Shown in pieces: positions 32,855-44,260 of a DNA stretch of 64,000 bases. The stretch comes from Undaria pinnatifida (Eukaryota > Sar > Phaeophyceae > Laminariales > Alariaceae), in NCBI GenBank assembly GCA_012845835.1, contig JABAKD010000014.1, positions 7,837,074 to 7,901,073 of the forward strand, read 5' to 3'. A program made the translations under genes and the position numbers. The stretch's first letter is position 1; each line of letters opens with the position of its first letter. The notes under the pieces are model-generated. The model worked only from the letters and a program-made list of their open reading frames with translations, was not told where the DNA came from and made no database searches.

Positions 32855-33189
32855 CCATGCACTCCCCGACGATGGAGGCGTGCAAGTCACTGGAGGCTTA
32901 AGCTCTCTTGACTGCTGCTGTACGCGGTCCTAAATTATTATTCAGGCCGCCTCGGCTGCCGCGCGAGTCGAGGCTCATGCTACTGTCGCTGCTGTGCAAG
33001 CTGGGGTCGACAAACGCCGTGCCGAAGCTCTGGCTGCTGTTCAAGCTGAGTCTGAAGGTCGCCGTGCCGCAGCCGCTTCGGCTGCTGCTACTGCTGCGTC
33101 TGCCACCGCGGCACCATCGTTGCTCAGCCCCAGTCCCGCTGTGTCCGAGGCTGCGGGGGTAACACTGGCTGAATTGCTGCACTGACAAG

Positions 33190-34270
33190 GGCAGGTGTCT
33201 GGCGAGTTCGCTCAGATAGACGGAAACGTGTTCCGCCTCAAGTCGACGATGGATCAACTGCTTGCCTCCTTTGAAACCCTGCAGGATGCGGTGGCTGGTG
33301 GCGCGTCTAAAACCGAGAACGTCGAGGCCATGCTCCAGCTGTTCATAGACAACTTTTCCGATCGGCAGCCGGCCCCGAGGGACAGTGGGGACCCGAGGGA
33401 GCGCCACGTCCAAAGGTCGCAGTTAACTGACGACACTGCGCTATGGAAAAAGATGGCGTCCAGAAAACATTGGGTGCTCCGCGGGCGCATACCTCCCAAC
33501 ATTGGCGACTCGGCAGCGGATAGCCAGTCCTTCGTAGGCGAGGCCGTCAACGTCACGACGGCAGTGGCTACCTAGCTCCGCGCGATCAGTGACTTTGACG
33601 TTCGTGCGTACGGACCGCCGCCGTCAACGTCACGACGGCAGTTGCTACCTAGCTCCGCGCGATCAGTGACTTTGACGTTCGTGCGTACGGGCCGCGCGCG
33701 GAAGGGATGGTCAACCACCTGCTAATGGTCGCTGACCGCCTCGATTTCTTGCGCCAGGCTCTTGTGGCGGTCCTGTCCGTTGGGTTTTACCTCGACAGCG
33801 ACGGCGACCGCCATTGCCGAGAGAGGGTGGCAACGATCGATGCCGCCTTCACGACAGTGTCTGCCGACCTACGCCGGCACACCCTTAGCAATATTTTCCT
33901 GCTCTCTGGCTCCGCGGCGCGGGCTATCATGAACAATATGGTAAACGACGATCTTCGCCTGTGGGTCAACGACCTCATGCGATTTGCACAGCAAGTACGT
34001 CCGCCGATGGTGCCCCCTCCGTCCGACTTTACGTTCTCGATGCCGCCCGTGCCTTCGCTCAAGCGCACGAGCGCCTTTTGCTCTAGCGGGGGTGACGTGC
34101 CCAAGCTCGTCGAAGGATTGCACGTCCCCCGCGAAAGCCAGGACGGGCCGTCCAAGAGGAAAAGAAACTCGGCCAACCCCGGTACACCACGGAAAAAAAT
34201 CGCTGCCCAGTGCCGGCAGTTTGCTTCTCTGGGCCGATGCCGGTTCTCCAACTGCAAATTCTTGCATTAG
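33190..34270 (+). CDS. gag-like region of the YR element, with CCCH zinc finger
   Basis: The encoded residues include helical stretches such as MVNHLLMVADRLDFLRQAL. At the C-terminus there is a C-x8-C-x4-C-x3-H finger (CRQFASLGRCRFSNCKFLH) preceded by a basic KRKR patch. A nucleic-acid-binding first ORF fits DIRS-order elements. It looks degraded. Confidence 0.55.
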
Positions 34271-34989
34271 GCTCCCCCGGCCGACGCCACTTTACCTGTT
34301 GCTCTTCGCGACAGTGGCAGTTCGGCGGCGCCGGCTGGTGGGTCGCGGGCGTTGGTGCTGCGCTCAGAGCCCCGCGGTGGGTCCGGGGGTGGTGGTGGCG
34401 GCGCTGGTTCTGGATGAGGACACGGTCCCTTCCTGTCGGTTGGGCCAACACCTGGGGGCGGGCGGCTGCTGAGCTTGCCGTTGGTAGAGCGGTGACGGCG
34501 CCGGGGGCCAGCGGGGGAGCGGGTGCCCGGCCGGCCACCCAAGGCGTAGAGGGGGGGCTGCGTGGGCGTGCGTTGGTAGCTTTGGCTGGCGATGGGGGTG
34601 TGGGGCGTCCTAGCGTGGCGGTGGCTCCGGGCCCGGTCCCCTTCGGCGAGAAATGTACGGTTTCTTGTGTGCGTGTGGGTGAGTTGCCGGCTGACTTGCT
34701 GCGTGTACAAGGGGCGGTTGATGGCGTACGCTCGGATGCCTTGCGATTCGTTGCGGTCGACGCTTGGTTGGATGCTCGGGCGGTTGTGGCGCAGTCGATG
34801 GCCGAGCAAGGCTCCGCGAGTCTCGGTCATCGCGCCTCGGTAAACTCCCCCCTCTTGAGACAGTGTCAGGGCAGCGTTGCCCAACTCACGTCCACCATCG
34901 GCTCCTCACTGTTTTCGCCGCATAATAACGTGGATACCGTACGGCACTGGTCTGGATCCGTCAAGCAATTTCCCTTTATTTCCTTACTA

Positions 34990-36474
34990 CCTCGCGTGTT
35001 GGCGCCGGGCGCACAAGTGGGGGTATCAGGAGGGGGGAATCTGACCGCTGAAATCGCTTATGGTAATCACCCGGGAATCGCACAACACGACGTCGCGATC
35101 CACAAAAAGATCTGCGAGGACGTCGTGTACGGCCGCGCATTGGTATTTGATCTGCGTTTCGCTGGCGAAATTTTGGGGCTTCGTAATTCACCGCTTAGCG
35201 TCGTTCTTGAACCCAAATTTCGGATTATTCACGATCTCACGTTTGCGCGCGCGGGGGGTCGGACCAGTGTTAACGGTGATACGGATTTTGATTCCGCACC
35301 GCCGTCTGAGCTCGGCCACGTGCTTCGTGAGGTTTTACTACGGGTGATGGTTTTGAGGCAGACCCACAGTAGTAGTGCTCGAATCCTCTTGTGCCGTGTG
35401 GACGTCAAAGATGTGTTTCGACGGGTTTTGGCTGACCCGGCAGGTGCGCCGGCTTTCGGTTACGTGTTCGGAGATCGCGCCGTCGTGGATTTACGCTTGC
35501 AATTTGGGTGGCGTAATAGCCCGGGGTTTTCGGGGTTGATGGCATCCGCGCTCGAGCATGCTTACACCCACTCTACGTTTCAAGGCACAGATGTTTTCCA
35601 AAAAGGGGCTGCTGCCGTCCCGCACGTCGGAATTTTCCCGCCGCGGGGGGTTCCAGTTGTCTCTATCCCGGGTGATTGTGGGCCTGTTTCTGGCTCTGGT
35701 GGCAACGCCGGGAACTACTTCTTTGTGAGGTATTACGTAGACGATGGCATTCTCGTCGAGTTGCAATGGTGGCCAGACGGTCGCCGTTGTTTGCGCGCTG
35801 TCCAGTCGCTGGCATCGGACCATGTTTGCTTGTTGGGCGAAAGTGGTGTCTCTGATCCGCCCCTCCTGTCCGCCAGAAAAATCACTGACTGGGACACGCA
35901 ACTGGAGGTGTTGGGCTGGATCATTGACACGGAGGCGCTTACGGTTACGTTGCCGTCCCATAAGCGCCTCAAGCTGCAAAATCTCCTTGCGGAGTGGCCC
36001 TCGTCTCGTACATTTGCTTCAGCGAGGCAGGTGTCGCAGCTCGTTGGCTTCCTTATACATGTCTCCTTTGCTGTGCGTCCGGGGCGGTCTTTCGTGAACC
36101 GATTGTTGGCTTCGGTGGGTATGCCGTGCATATCTGCCGGGGCTGATTTTGGTTTTCGTACGGCCAACCTCGGGCGGCGCCTCGTCTTGGGACCCGAGTT
36201 TCAAGGGGACCTCGAGTTTTACCGGTGGTTTATTGAGGAGGGATTGGACGCGCGCGGAGGAACCTTGTCGGGTCCGATGTATCATTTTCTTGATCGTCCC
36301 TCCCAACGTACTCTGTTTTCGGATGCATCCCAAACCGCTGTCGGGGGTTTCTGCTTTGAAACTGGGGTGTATTGGAGATACGATATTGACGCCGGGGAAC
36401 GATCTCGTATTTGCGGGTCGAGAAAGTCAGTTGCAGGCGAGAACGATATATCGATTAACGTCCTCGAACTCTAG
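34990..36474 (+). CDS. reverse transcriptase and RNase H region of the YR element
   Basis: Motif A appears as RVDVKDVFRRV and the catalytic box as FVRYYVDDGI. An RNase H-type segment follows (LFSDASQTAVGGFCF, ending NDISINVLEL), which is characteristic of DIRS-order polymerases. The same frame is open upstream to 34210 through GC-rich sequence of unclear meaning. Confidence 0.8.
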   Translation, partial: PRVLAPGAQVGVSGGGNLTAEIAYGNHPGIAQHDVAIHKKICEDVVYGRALVFDLRFAGEILGLRNSPLSVVLEPKFRIIHDLTFARAGGRTSVNGDTDFDSAPPSELGHVLREVLLRVMVLRQTHSSSARILLCRVDVKDVFRRVLADPAGAPAFGYVFGDRAVVDLRLQFGWRNSPGFSGLMASALEHAYTHSTFQGTDVFQKGAAAVPHVGIFPPRGVPVVSIPGDCGPVSGSGGNAGNYFFVRYYVDDGILVELQWWPDGRRCLRAVQSLASDHVCLLGESGVSDPPLLSARKITDWDTQLEVLGWIIDTEALTVTLPSHKRLKLQNLLAEWPSSRTFASARQVSQLVGFLIHVSFAVRPGRSFVNRLLASVGMPCISAGADFGFRTANLGRRLVLGPEFQGDLEFYRWFIEEGLDARGGTLSGPMYHFLDRPSQRTLFSDASQTAVGGFCFETGVYWRYDIDAGERSRICGSRKSVAGENDISINVLEL

Positions 36475-36829
36475 GTATGGTCGTCCCCGCGTGGGTCCTC
36501 GTACCTCCGTGCGCCGAGCGCTCGGCCGCGTTGGAGGATTGCGTGTTGTGGCGTGGCGACAACAAAGCAGCCGTAGAGTGGGTGCGGCGTTGTTGAGGCG
36601 GGAAGGATCCAAGATCGGGCGCGTTGATGCGCCTCCTTGTTGTGCTCGAATTGTCCTCTGGTTGGCACTTTGACGCGAAACACGTACGGGGTATTTTTAA
36701 CGTTGCTGCGGACGGTATCTCACGCTGGAATCGCGCTTCCGTCCTCGTTAATATGCGTGCTGTCCGTGGGATATGCTGCTCGCGGGCGAGAAGCTGATCC
36801 CCACGTGGCGTGCCGGGGGTCGTGTTTTG

Positions 36830-37370
36830 TGGCCGGCCCTGTGCGCTTCGTTCTGCCTCTTGACTCGCGCGTCAGAAATGTTCGCGGAAACCCGGTTACG
36901 AGTTCACGAGACTTATTGTTGGCGGCGTGCTGATGTTGCCTTCTTTTGCGGAAATATTCAGCTTACTGTTGCGCAGTGGTCAACCGCGGATCATGCTGAG
37001 GTTCGGTTTCGCGGATCGAAGGGTGACCAACTGCGGAAAGGGGCGGTCGTCACGCGTGTGCGAAAGGGTCCGTCGATGCGCGTGGGGGAAGGTGGCGGCG
37101 CCGTCGATCTAATGATCGAATTGATGTCTTGTTACTTGTTTCTTCCCTCTTCGGCCCCCTTGGTTGCGTGTGGCGTTGGTAATGGCAGATGGTCCATGTG
37201 GACACAACATCAAGCGACGGTAGCTTTGCAGAAAGTGGTTGCGTTGGCGGGTGTGCGTGCGGAGGAGTACGCCTAGCACTCCCTGAGGATTAGAGGCGCA
37301 ACGCACTTGACGGCAGGGGGTGCAACACCGGCGGTATTGCAGCGTGAGGGCCGATGGGCGTTGACTAGTT
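36830..37370 (+). CDS. tyrosine recombinase region of the YR element
   Basis: It contains FCLLTRASEMFAE, resembling the first conserved Arg box, and HSLRIRGATHL followed by LQREGRWA, resembling the H-x-x-R box of DIRS-type recombinases. It lies downstream of RNase H, as in PAT and DIRS elements. It looks broken. Confidence 0.65.
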
Positions 37371-37493
37371 AGGCAAACGCGGAATTACAAAAAAGTGTGT
37401 TATCCCGTGTGCACTCTACGACTCGCGGGTAGAGGGGGGCGGGGGGGGTGGGACTACATTCGCAATACGGGTCAACTACCAGTTTGTGCTAGA

Positions 37494-37651
37494 GGCTGGC
37501 GTCGAGAGTTCGATGTCGCCAGTTGGGTTGGGAGTTGACTCGTGTATACGGATGTTAGCGTGGGGTTGCCGGCGGGGCAGCCCCGGGGTATTCCCCCCTC
37601 TCCGGGCGGGGGGTTGCGCATTATTATAATTCAACTTCGAAAGCAAAGTGC
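37494..37651 (+). repeat. split direct repeat B1 of the YR element
   Basis: It matches 38398-38566, sharing GGCTGGCGTCGAGAGTTCGA, CGTGTATACGGATGTTAGCG and GGCGGGGCAGCCCCGGGGT. Confidence 0.85.
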
Positions 37652-37659
37652 AAAGCAGA

Positions 37660-37864
37660 ATATTATCGAAGTATGACGAAATATGGGTTTTGTACGTACG
37701 TAAGAAGTTTGACCAATCAGATCAATGCGGTAATTCAGAGTCGTATGCGCGATAGCATTGGGTACACCTGGCCCAGCTGTGTAGGTGACGACCTGCACGT
37801 GGAGCGCGTAGGGGAACAGAGTCAGAGCTACAGGTCCAAGGTGTGATACAGACTAGTTTAAGTT
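37660..37864 (+). repeat. split direct repeat A2 of the YR element
   Basis: Partner of A1. It lies next to B1, reproducing the B1-A2 junction expected from the circular intermediate known for such elements. Confidence 0.85.
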
Positions 37865-38397
37865 CCCACCCACCCGCCCGTGCTTTTGAGGGAGTCAGTG
37901 GAGGGGGAGTTAATCGGTCGCCGCAACGTTGCGCGTGTTTGTTACTGTTTTGGTAAACGTACCCGTTTTTGATGAGGTTGCGACGGGATTTCGTAGATTG
38001 CGCAGGTTTGCGGTGGGTGCTAGCCGCATCAGTGTTATAGCGTGGTGCAAGAGGTGTTCGTTGTTGTGCTTTTTTTCAGCATGTGTAATATCTGAGTGAT
38101 ACTCCCCTCTGTGCGGTGGGGTTACGTATGACTGCTTTACGCAGATATTATGTTGATAGTTAACAGCGAACGTTGTGGCAGTGCATCGGCTCGGATTCAG
38201 CGCGCAATCTGAAAGTGTGGGAGAGGGGAATTATCCGTATATTGGCAAGTAAGTGCATGTGTTTAATGTGCATGGTGTGTGCAGCCGTGCAAAATATATA
38301 TTACACGCGTGTGTACGTTTTGAATATGCTGCACGTCATAGGCGGTTCCCTCCTATGTCTTCTTCGAGTTGCCAACGATTGTTCGTCGTTGGTTGTT

Positions 38398-38566
38398 GGC
38401 TGGCGTCGAGAGTTCGACGTCGCCAGTTGGGTTGGGAGTTGACCCGTGTATACGGATGTTAGCGTGAGGTTGCCGGCGGGGCAGCCCCGGGGTATTCCCA
38501 TCTCCAACCCCCCTCTCCGGGCGGGGGGTTGCACATTAATATGATAAAACTTCGAAAGCAAAGTGC
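38398..38566 (+). repeat. split direct repeat B2 of the YR element
   Basis: Partner of B1 and the right end of the element. 37865-38397 between A2 and B2 is non-coding. Confidence 0.85.
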
Positions 38567-40362
38567 GATTCGGCATCTTCCGTTTGGAAAATCCACTCAT
38601 GTCACGATTTTCCTCGTCAGTAACCGCCGAAGTAATTCCCTATTAAATGGGTAGGATGCGATCCATTTTGTTAACGTGCGTCATACTGTGTAGTGTGATA
38701 CCGTACGGGAAATAAATATGTTGATAGCTCGTACAGCAGTCTGAGAGGGGGCCTGCTGCATTTATGCCATGAAGATCGTTGCCCCGTAGGAAGGAAGGGA
38801 TGGGGGCTCGTCGGGGGCAAGAGCGGAGCCTTTCGCTCGCGGTGGCAGGAGGGGGTATCGAGATGTGTTATTCTCCCGTAAGTTCAAGATTCGTTATCTT
38901 CTGTTTGGAAAATGCATTCATGTCACGATTTTTCACGTCAGTAACCGCCATAGTAGTTCCCTATTATATGGCTAGGATGCGAACCATTTTGTTCACGTGC
39001 GTCATACTGTGTAGTGCGATACCGTACGGGTATTAATATGTTGATAGCTCGTACAGCAGTCTGAGCGATGGCCTGCTGCATTTATGCCATGAACATCGTT
39101 GCCTCGTAGGAAACGGCATGGGGACTCGTCGGGGGCAGGAGCCGAGACTTTCGCTCGTGGTGGCAGGGGGGGTTCTCGAGGGGTTTTATTCTCCCGCATG
39201 TGCAAGATTCAGTATCTTCTGTTTTGAAAATGCATTCATGTCACGATTTTTCACGTCAGTAACCGCCTTAGTATTTCCCTTTGATATGGCTAGGATACGA
39301 TCCTCTTTGTTCATATGCGTCATACAGTATAGATAGTGTGATACCGTACGGGTAAATATATGTTGGTAGCTCGTACAGTGGGTTCAGCGGGGGCCTGCTG
39401 CATTCATGCCATGAACATCGTTGCCCCGTAGGAAGGGAGGCATGGGGACTCGTCAGGGGCAGAAGCCGAGCCTTTCGCTCGTGGTGGCAGGCAGGAGGGT
39501 CTCGAGGTGTGTTATTCTCCCGTATGTGCAAGATTCGGTATCTTCTGTTTGGAAAATGCATTCATGTCACGATTTTTCAGGTCAGTAACCGCCGAAGTAT
39601 TTCCCTATTACTAAGTATATGGCTAGGATGCGATCCTTTTTGTTCACGTTCGTCATGCTGTATAGTGTGATAGCGTACGGGGTTTTTTCGTTGATAGCTC
39701 GTACAGCAGTCTGAGCGGGGGCCTGCTGTCTTTGTGCCATGAAGATCGTTGCCCCGTAGGAAGGGAGGCATGGGGACTCGTCGTGTGCAGAAGCCGAGCC
39801 TTTTGCTCGTGGTGACAGGAGGGGGTCTCGAGGTGTGTTATTGTCCCGTATGTGCAAGATTCGGTATCTTCTGTTTGTTTGGAAAATCCATTCATGTCAC
39901 GATTTTTCACGTCAGTAACCAACCGCGATAGTATTTCCTTAATATATGGATAGGATTCGATCTTTTATGTTCACGTTCGTCATACAGTATAAATAGTGTG
40001 ATACCGTACGGGTAAATATATGTTAATAGCTTGTACAGTAGTTTTAGCGGGGGCCTCCTGCGGTTATGCCATGAAGATCGTTGTCCCGTAGGAAGGGAGG
40101 CATGGGGACTCGTCGGGGGCAGAAGCAGAGCCTTTTGTTCGTGGTGGCAAGAGGGGGTTTCGAGGTGTGTTATTCCCCCGTATGTGCAAAATTTTGTATC
40201 TTCTGTTTGAAAAATCCATTCATGTCACGATTTTTCACGTCAGTAACCGCCATAGTAGTTCCCCATTATATGGCAAGGATACGATCTTCTTTGTTCATAT
40301 GCGTCATACAGTATATATAGATAGTCTGGTACCGTACGGGTAAATATATATATTGATAGCTT
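38567..40362. repeat. ~325-bp satellite array, block 3
   Basis: About five and a half units. It resumes in register with the unit interrupted by the YR element. Confidence 0.88.
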
Positions 40363-40762
40363 TGTTTGTGGTATGCGGTTGTTCGATACGGGTCCGCGGA
40401 TATTTGATGGTTTCGTATATTCTGGGGTTTCGTATTATGTGTCGAGGCATTATTCGGTATATGCCTCGGAGTGTGGAGCTGCCCCCCCGCGGGGCAGTCG
40501 ATGATGTTAATGATACGACCCGGGCTTTGATGATAACGATACTGCCCGTATATATGTGAGTGGTGCAGCCGGTGACAATCAGGTGCGGCTTACCTCCTGT
40601 GTGTGGTTTATATGGGGCGGTCTCTGACAGAACGGTATTGACCCACCTGGTGTGTATTTGGTATCCGGTGTACGAGTATTTTATCTTCTCTCCTCGATCT
40701 ACGCCGTAGCGGCACGCCGCGTGGTTACACAGAACACGTTATTCAGCAAGCGTATTCAAACA
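40363..40762 (+). repeat. 5' LTR of Copia element 1
   Basis: It starts TGTTTGTGGTATGCGG and ends TATTCAAACA. It is 400 bp, the same length as the 3' LTR. Confidence 0.92.
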
Positions 40763-40810
40763 CGATTATCGTGGGTTTCCGGGCCCGGAGCTTGCTGAAG
40801 GGTTGTTGTT

Positions 40811-43003
40811 ATGGCCGAGGAGGCCGAGCTGCTTCGACAGCAGCTGGAGGAAGTGTCAATTTATTTGGCTCAGCGAGACGCGACGTTGGCTGAGAGAGAC
40901 GCGACGGTGGCTGAGCGAGACGCGGCGTTGTCGGCGGAGAGAGCGTTGAGGATGTCCGCCGAGGCAGCGGTTCAGTCGGGTACCGCTGGGGGGAGCGGGC
41001 GGCCCATGCAGCAGGCAAGTGCTGGGCAGCCTGTGCCGGAGCCAGATTACCGTCACCACCAGACCCCCCCGGCGCTCATCTTGTCGTCGCAAAACAGCAT
41101 GCGGGTGCCCAAGTTTGATGGGCGGAGTCAGCTGCACCTGTGGTCACACAGGTTCCAAGCTTTCTTGACGGCGCGGGGTCTGATCGGGGCGCTTGAGCCC
41201 ACGAGCGACCCTATTCGGATAGCCGGGGGCTTAGGAGGGATGGAGGAGCGCAACCGATCCATCTATCTTCATGGGCAGCAGAGAGTCGAGAAGTGCGAGA
41301 AGGCATGGGAATTTCTCATGGAAGCCATGCAAGGACAGCCTGTGGAGGAACGGATGCATGCCGCTGGGTCGGTGGAGGGAGCATGGAAGGCTGTGATGGC
41401 CTGGTATCAGCCGCAGGGTGATGCCGAACGAGATCACCTCGAGAAAGACTTCGAGAACATAGAGATGCAGGGGGATGAGAACCCCAAGCTGTTCTTTGCC
41501 CGTGCTGAGGGGAAGCTCAATGTGCTGTCCACATTGGGTATCCGCAAGTCGGATCGCGACGTGGTTCGCATACTAACACGTCGTCTCCCGTCCGAGTTTT
41601 ACGACGTGGAGCAGCGCACTAGCTTGCTTCGACCCGGCCTCACGCGATCGGAGATGGAGGGAATCGTCCGCACTTCCCACGCTAACCGCAAGACGAAGGA
41701 GTTGGAGGAGCGGAAGTTAGCGGCGGTCGTGTCAATGGCTGCTGCGCCGTTGGCGGATCCCCACGCCCTCGCCGTCGGTGGGGGTTTTCAGGGCAGATTA
41801 GGCGCCGGGCAGCAGCAGCAGCAGCAGCAGCAGCAGCGGTCGTATGGACAGCAACAGCAGCAGCAGCAGCGGCCGTATGGGCAGCAACAGCAGCAGCAGC
41901 AGCAGCCGTATGGGCAGCAACAGCAGCAGCAGCAGCAGCGGCCGTACGGGCAGCAACAGCAGCAGCAGCAGCGGCCGTATGGGCAGCAACAGCAGCAGCA
42001 GCAGCGGCCGTTTGGGCAGCAACAGCAGCAGCAGCAGCGGCCGTATGGGCAGCAACAGCAGCAGCAGCAGCGGCCGTTTCGGCAGCAACAGCAGCTGCAG
42101 CAGCGGCCGTATGGGCAGCAGCAGCAGCAGCAGTTGGGGGGAGGGCAACAGCAGCAGCGTGGGGGTGCAGACCATAGTTGCCAGCACCAGCAGCAGCAGC
42201 AGCAGCACCCACCCCAGCCGCAGCAGCAGCCCCAGCACCAGCTGAGGCCGGGGGCCAATGGTGGGGCAGGTAACACCGGAAGTGGGTGGTACCAGCCGGA
42301 GTCTGCTCCGCCTCCAGGAGCGTCCATGGGGGAAGTGTACAAGTGCGGTCGGTGTGGTGCCCTCGGGCACAAGTCCGACATTTGTCGAGCGCCGAACGCT
42401 TTTTCGGGGGTCTGCAGCACTTGTGGAGCTTACGGTCACATGGCCAGGCAATGCCGCACTGCTCCGCCCACCCGCATGCATGCAAACATTGTCGCGGCCC
42501 CTCCGCACGGCCCTCCGCCCCCCCAGGAGCACTACAGCAGCACACCACCACCACCACCACCGGGAGCTTGGCCTCAGCACCAAACTGGCTTCGTAATTCA
42601 CGGCGACGCATTGGACGGGGGCGGTATGGGCGGAGGCGTACAGCAATGGGACGGGGGCGGTGTGGGCGGAGGCGCACAACAATGGGACGGGGGCGGTGTG
42701 GGCGGAGGCGCACAACAATGGGACGGGGGCGGTGTGGGCGGAGGCGCACAACAATGGGACGGGGGCGGTGTGGGCCGAGGCGCACAACAATGGGACGGGG
42801 GCGGTGCGGGCGGAGGCGAACCATACTGGGACGGGGGCGGTGTGGGCGACGGAGTGCAAGGTCAGCCAAAGCCGAGAAGTGGAGGAGCCGGGGGAGCCTA
42901 CGAGGGCGGGCCGCTTTCCTCGACTATCGACAGCCAGGCACCGGCCAGCAGCGAACAGCAGGTCGAGTGGCCCACCCTCTTCGTCGCGCACTTAACGTCT
43001 TGA
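40811..43003 (+). CDS. gag of Copia element 1 (polyQ, two CCHC knuckles)
   Basis: This 730-residue frame starts 48 bases after the 5' LTR. An N-terminal coiled coil (LAQRDATLAERDATVAERD) is followed by a Copia gag core (residues about 100-300, including FDGRSQLHLWSHRFQAFL). Then comes a Gln-rich region of about 120 residues built from RPYGQQQQQQQ-type repeats. Two zinc knuckles follow, CGRCGALGHKSDIC and CSTCGAYGHMARQC, both C-x2-C-x4-H-x4-C. The tail has about seven copies of a 12-residue repeat (GGGAQQWDGGGV). The Gln and Gly repeat blocks are unusual for a gag. Long antisense frames over this region are shadows of the CAG repeats. Confidence 0.88.
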   Translation: MAEEAELLRQQLEEVSIYLAQRDATLAERDATVAERDAALSAERALRMSAEAAVQSGTAGGSGRPMQQASAGQPVPEPDYRHHQTPPALILSSQNSMRVPKFDGRSQLHLWSHRFQAFLTARGLIGALEPTSDPIRIAGGLGGMEERNRSIYLHGQQRVEKCEKAWEFLMEAMQGQPVEERMHAAGSVEGAWKAVMAWYQPQGDAERDHLEKDFENIEMQGDENPKLFFARAEGKLNVLSTLGIRKSDRDVVRILTRRLPSEFYDVEQRTSLLRPGLTRSEMEGIVRTSHANRKTKELEERKLAAVVSMAAAPLADPHALAVGGGFQGRLGAGQQQQQQQQQRSYGQQQQQQQRPYGQQQQQQQQPYGQQQQQQQQRPYGQQQQQQQRPYGQQQQQQQRPFGQQQQQQQRPYGQQQQQQQRPFRQQQQLQQRPYGQQQQQQLGGGQQQQRGGADHSCQHQQQQQQHPPQPQQQPQHQLRPGANGGAGNTGSGWYQPESAPPPGASMGEVYKCGRCGALGHKSDICRAPNAFSGVCSTCGAYGHMARQCRTAPPTRMHANIVAAPPHGPPPPQEHYSSTPPPPPPGAWPQHQTGFVIHGDALDGGGMGGGVQQWDGGGVGGGAQQWDGGGVGGGAQQWDGGGVGGGAQQWDGGGVGRGAQQWDGGGAGGGEPYWDGGGVGDGVQGQPKPRSGGAGGAYEGGPLSSTIDSQAPASSEQQVEWPTLFVAHLTS

Positions 43004-43059
43004 GGCAAGTGGCATGCTCTTTCTGTTGGGGGTGGTCTCGTGAGGCCTACAAGGCCTGG

Positions 43060-44260
43060 GAGTAAGATTCTGATTGGAGATAGTGCTGCTTCCATCCATT
43101 GTACTGGTGATTCTGCTCTCTTTTACAACAAGAGACCCCCTGCCCCCGACGAGAAGTATTTGATCATTGGTGACGGAAAGAAGATGGAGGTAGAGTTTTT
43201 TGGTTGCGTTGATGTAGTGATGCATTGTGCTGAAGACGTAGCAGTGACCTTGAGGAATGTGGCGTTTGTGCCTGGCGTACCTTTCGACCTCTGCTCATTC
43301 AACGTGATCCAAGAGAAGCACGTCATTACCCTTGACCACGAAGGGGCACACATGCTCGATGGACGCGTGTTTTTCCGCAAGGAGAAGTTCGGCAACTACG
43401 TTGAGGCCACTCGAGTAGCGAGACACGAGAAACCCCCTGCACTTGCTGCTGCAGTGTTAAGGCCTGGTAGGCAGAGATGGATAGACATCAACGACTTGCA
43501 CTGTTCCCTTGGCCACGCCCACGATACCGTTTTACGTGAGACTGCTCGTCAAATGGGAATCAACGTGACGGGACGTTTGGGGTATTGCGACGGGTGCGCG
43601 GGGGGGAAGGGGATCCGCAAAGCCGTCGCTAAGTCCACGTCGTGCCGTGCTGAGAAGCGGATGCAGCGCCTGTACGCCGACCTCGCAGGACCTATGCCGA
43701 CGTCAACAGGCGGCGCTCGGTACTGTTTGATGATCGTCGACGACGCCACCAACATGGGCTGGCCGGTATTCCTGCCGGACAAGAGCGCGGCCACCGTCAC
43801 CCTCGGTTTCCGCACTTTCCTGGCGGCCGTAAATGCCTACGGGCAGCCGGAATGCCTTCGCACTGACAACGCCTCCGAATTCACTAACGCCGAGTTCCAA
43901 AGGCTGATGGTCGACAACAACATCCGCCGCGAGTTCATGTCCGTCGACGGCCCGAAGCGCAACGGGCGGGTGGAGCGGAAGCTAGCTCTTGTTGCCGAGG
44001 GGGGTCACGCTGCGTTCTTGGAGTTCCAGACCATGTTCGATGGTGTGGAGTTTCCGGCCAAGGCGCTCAACTATGAACGCACGTGGCCGGAAGCATGGAC
44101 GTGGATGTGCGACGCGCTCAACCTCATGGCGCGGGTGGATGAAAAGCCCGGCATGATGTGCTCGTTCGAGAAGTTCCACGGGAGGCCTTACAGGGGCCCC
44201 GTACTTCCATACATGATGCCGGGACGCCACAAGGTCAAGCGGGCGGCTAAGTCAGAGCCG
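43060..44260 (+). CDS. protease and integrase part of Copia element 1 pol
   Basis: A protease-like start (ILIGDSAASIHCTG) is followed by the integrase zinc site (HCSLGHAHDTVL, then CDGCAGGK). The DDE core has YADLAGPM, LRTDNASEF and NGRVERKL carrying the expected D, D and E. A Pro/Ser-rich linker continues toward the polymerase part. Confidence 0.85.

Larger units (their letters stand above)
32640..38566 (+). mobile_element. tyrosine-recombinase retrotransposon, PAT/DIRS type, broken
   Basis: It is inserted in the satellite without a target duplication. Satellite stops at TGCAA on the left and resumes at GATTCGG on the right, which are adjacent in an intact unit. Ends are split direct repeats in the order A1 (32640-32854), coding region, B1 (37494-37651), A2 (37660-37864), spacer, B2 (38398-38566). 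That layout is known for PAT-like and Ngaro-like elements. Coding parts on + are a gag-like region, a reverse transcriptase with RNase H, and a tyrosine recombinase. It appears broken, with a few breaks. A1 and A2 differ at roughly 5% of positions, so it is of moderate age. Confidence 0.8.

Noticed and set aside
34210-34990. N-terminal 260 codons before the YR-element polymerase as a separate domain
   Set aside because: GC-rich, low-complexity residues with no recognised motif. They overlap the end of the gag-like region, so I left them out of the polymerase call.
41682-42991. Long - strand frames (395-397 codons) opposite the Copia gag
   Set aside because: They are antisense to the CAG and GGC repeats. 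The encoded Ala, Leu or Cys runs are what repeats give in other frames, and the + strand gag has clear zinc knuckles.
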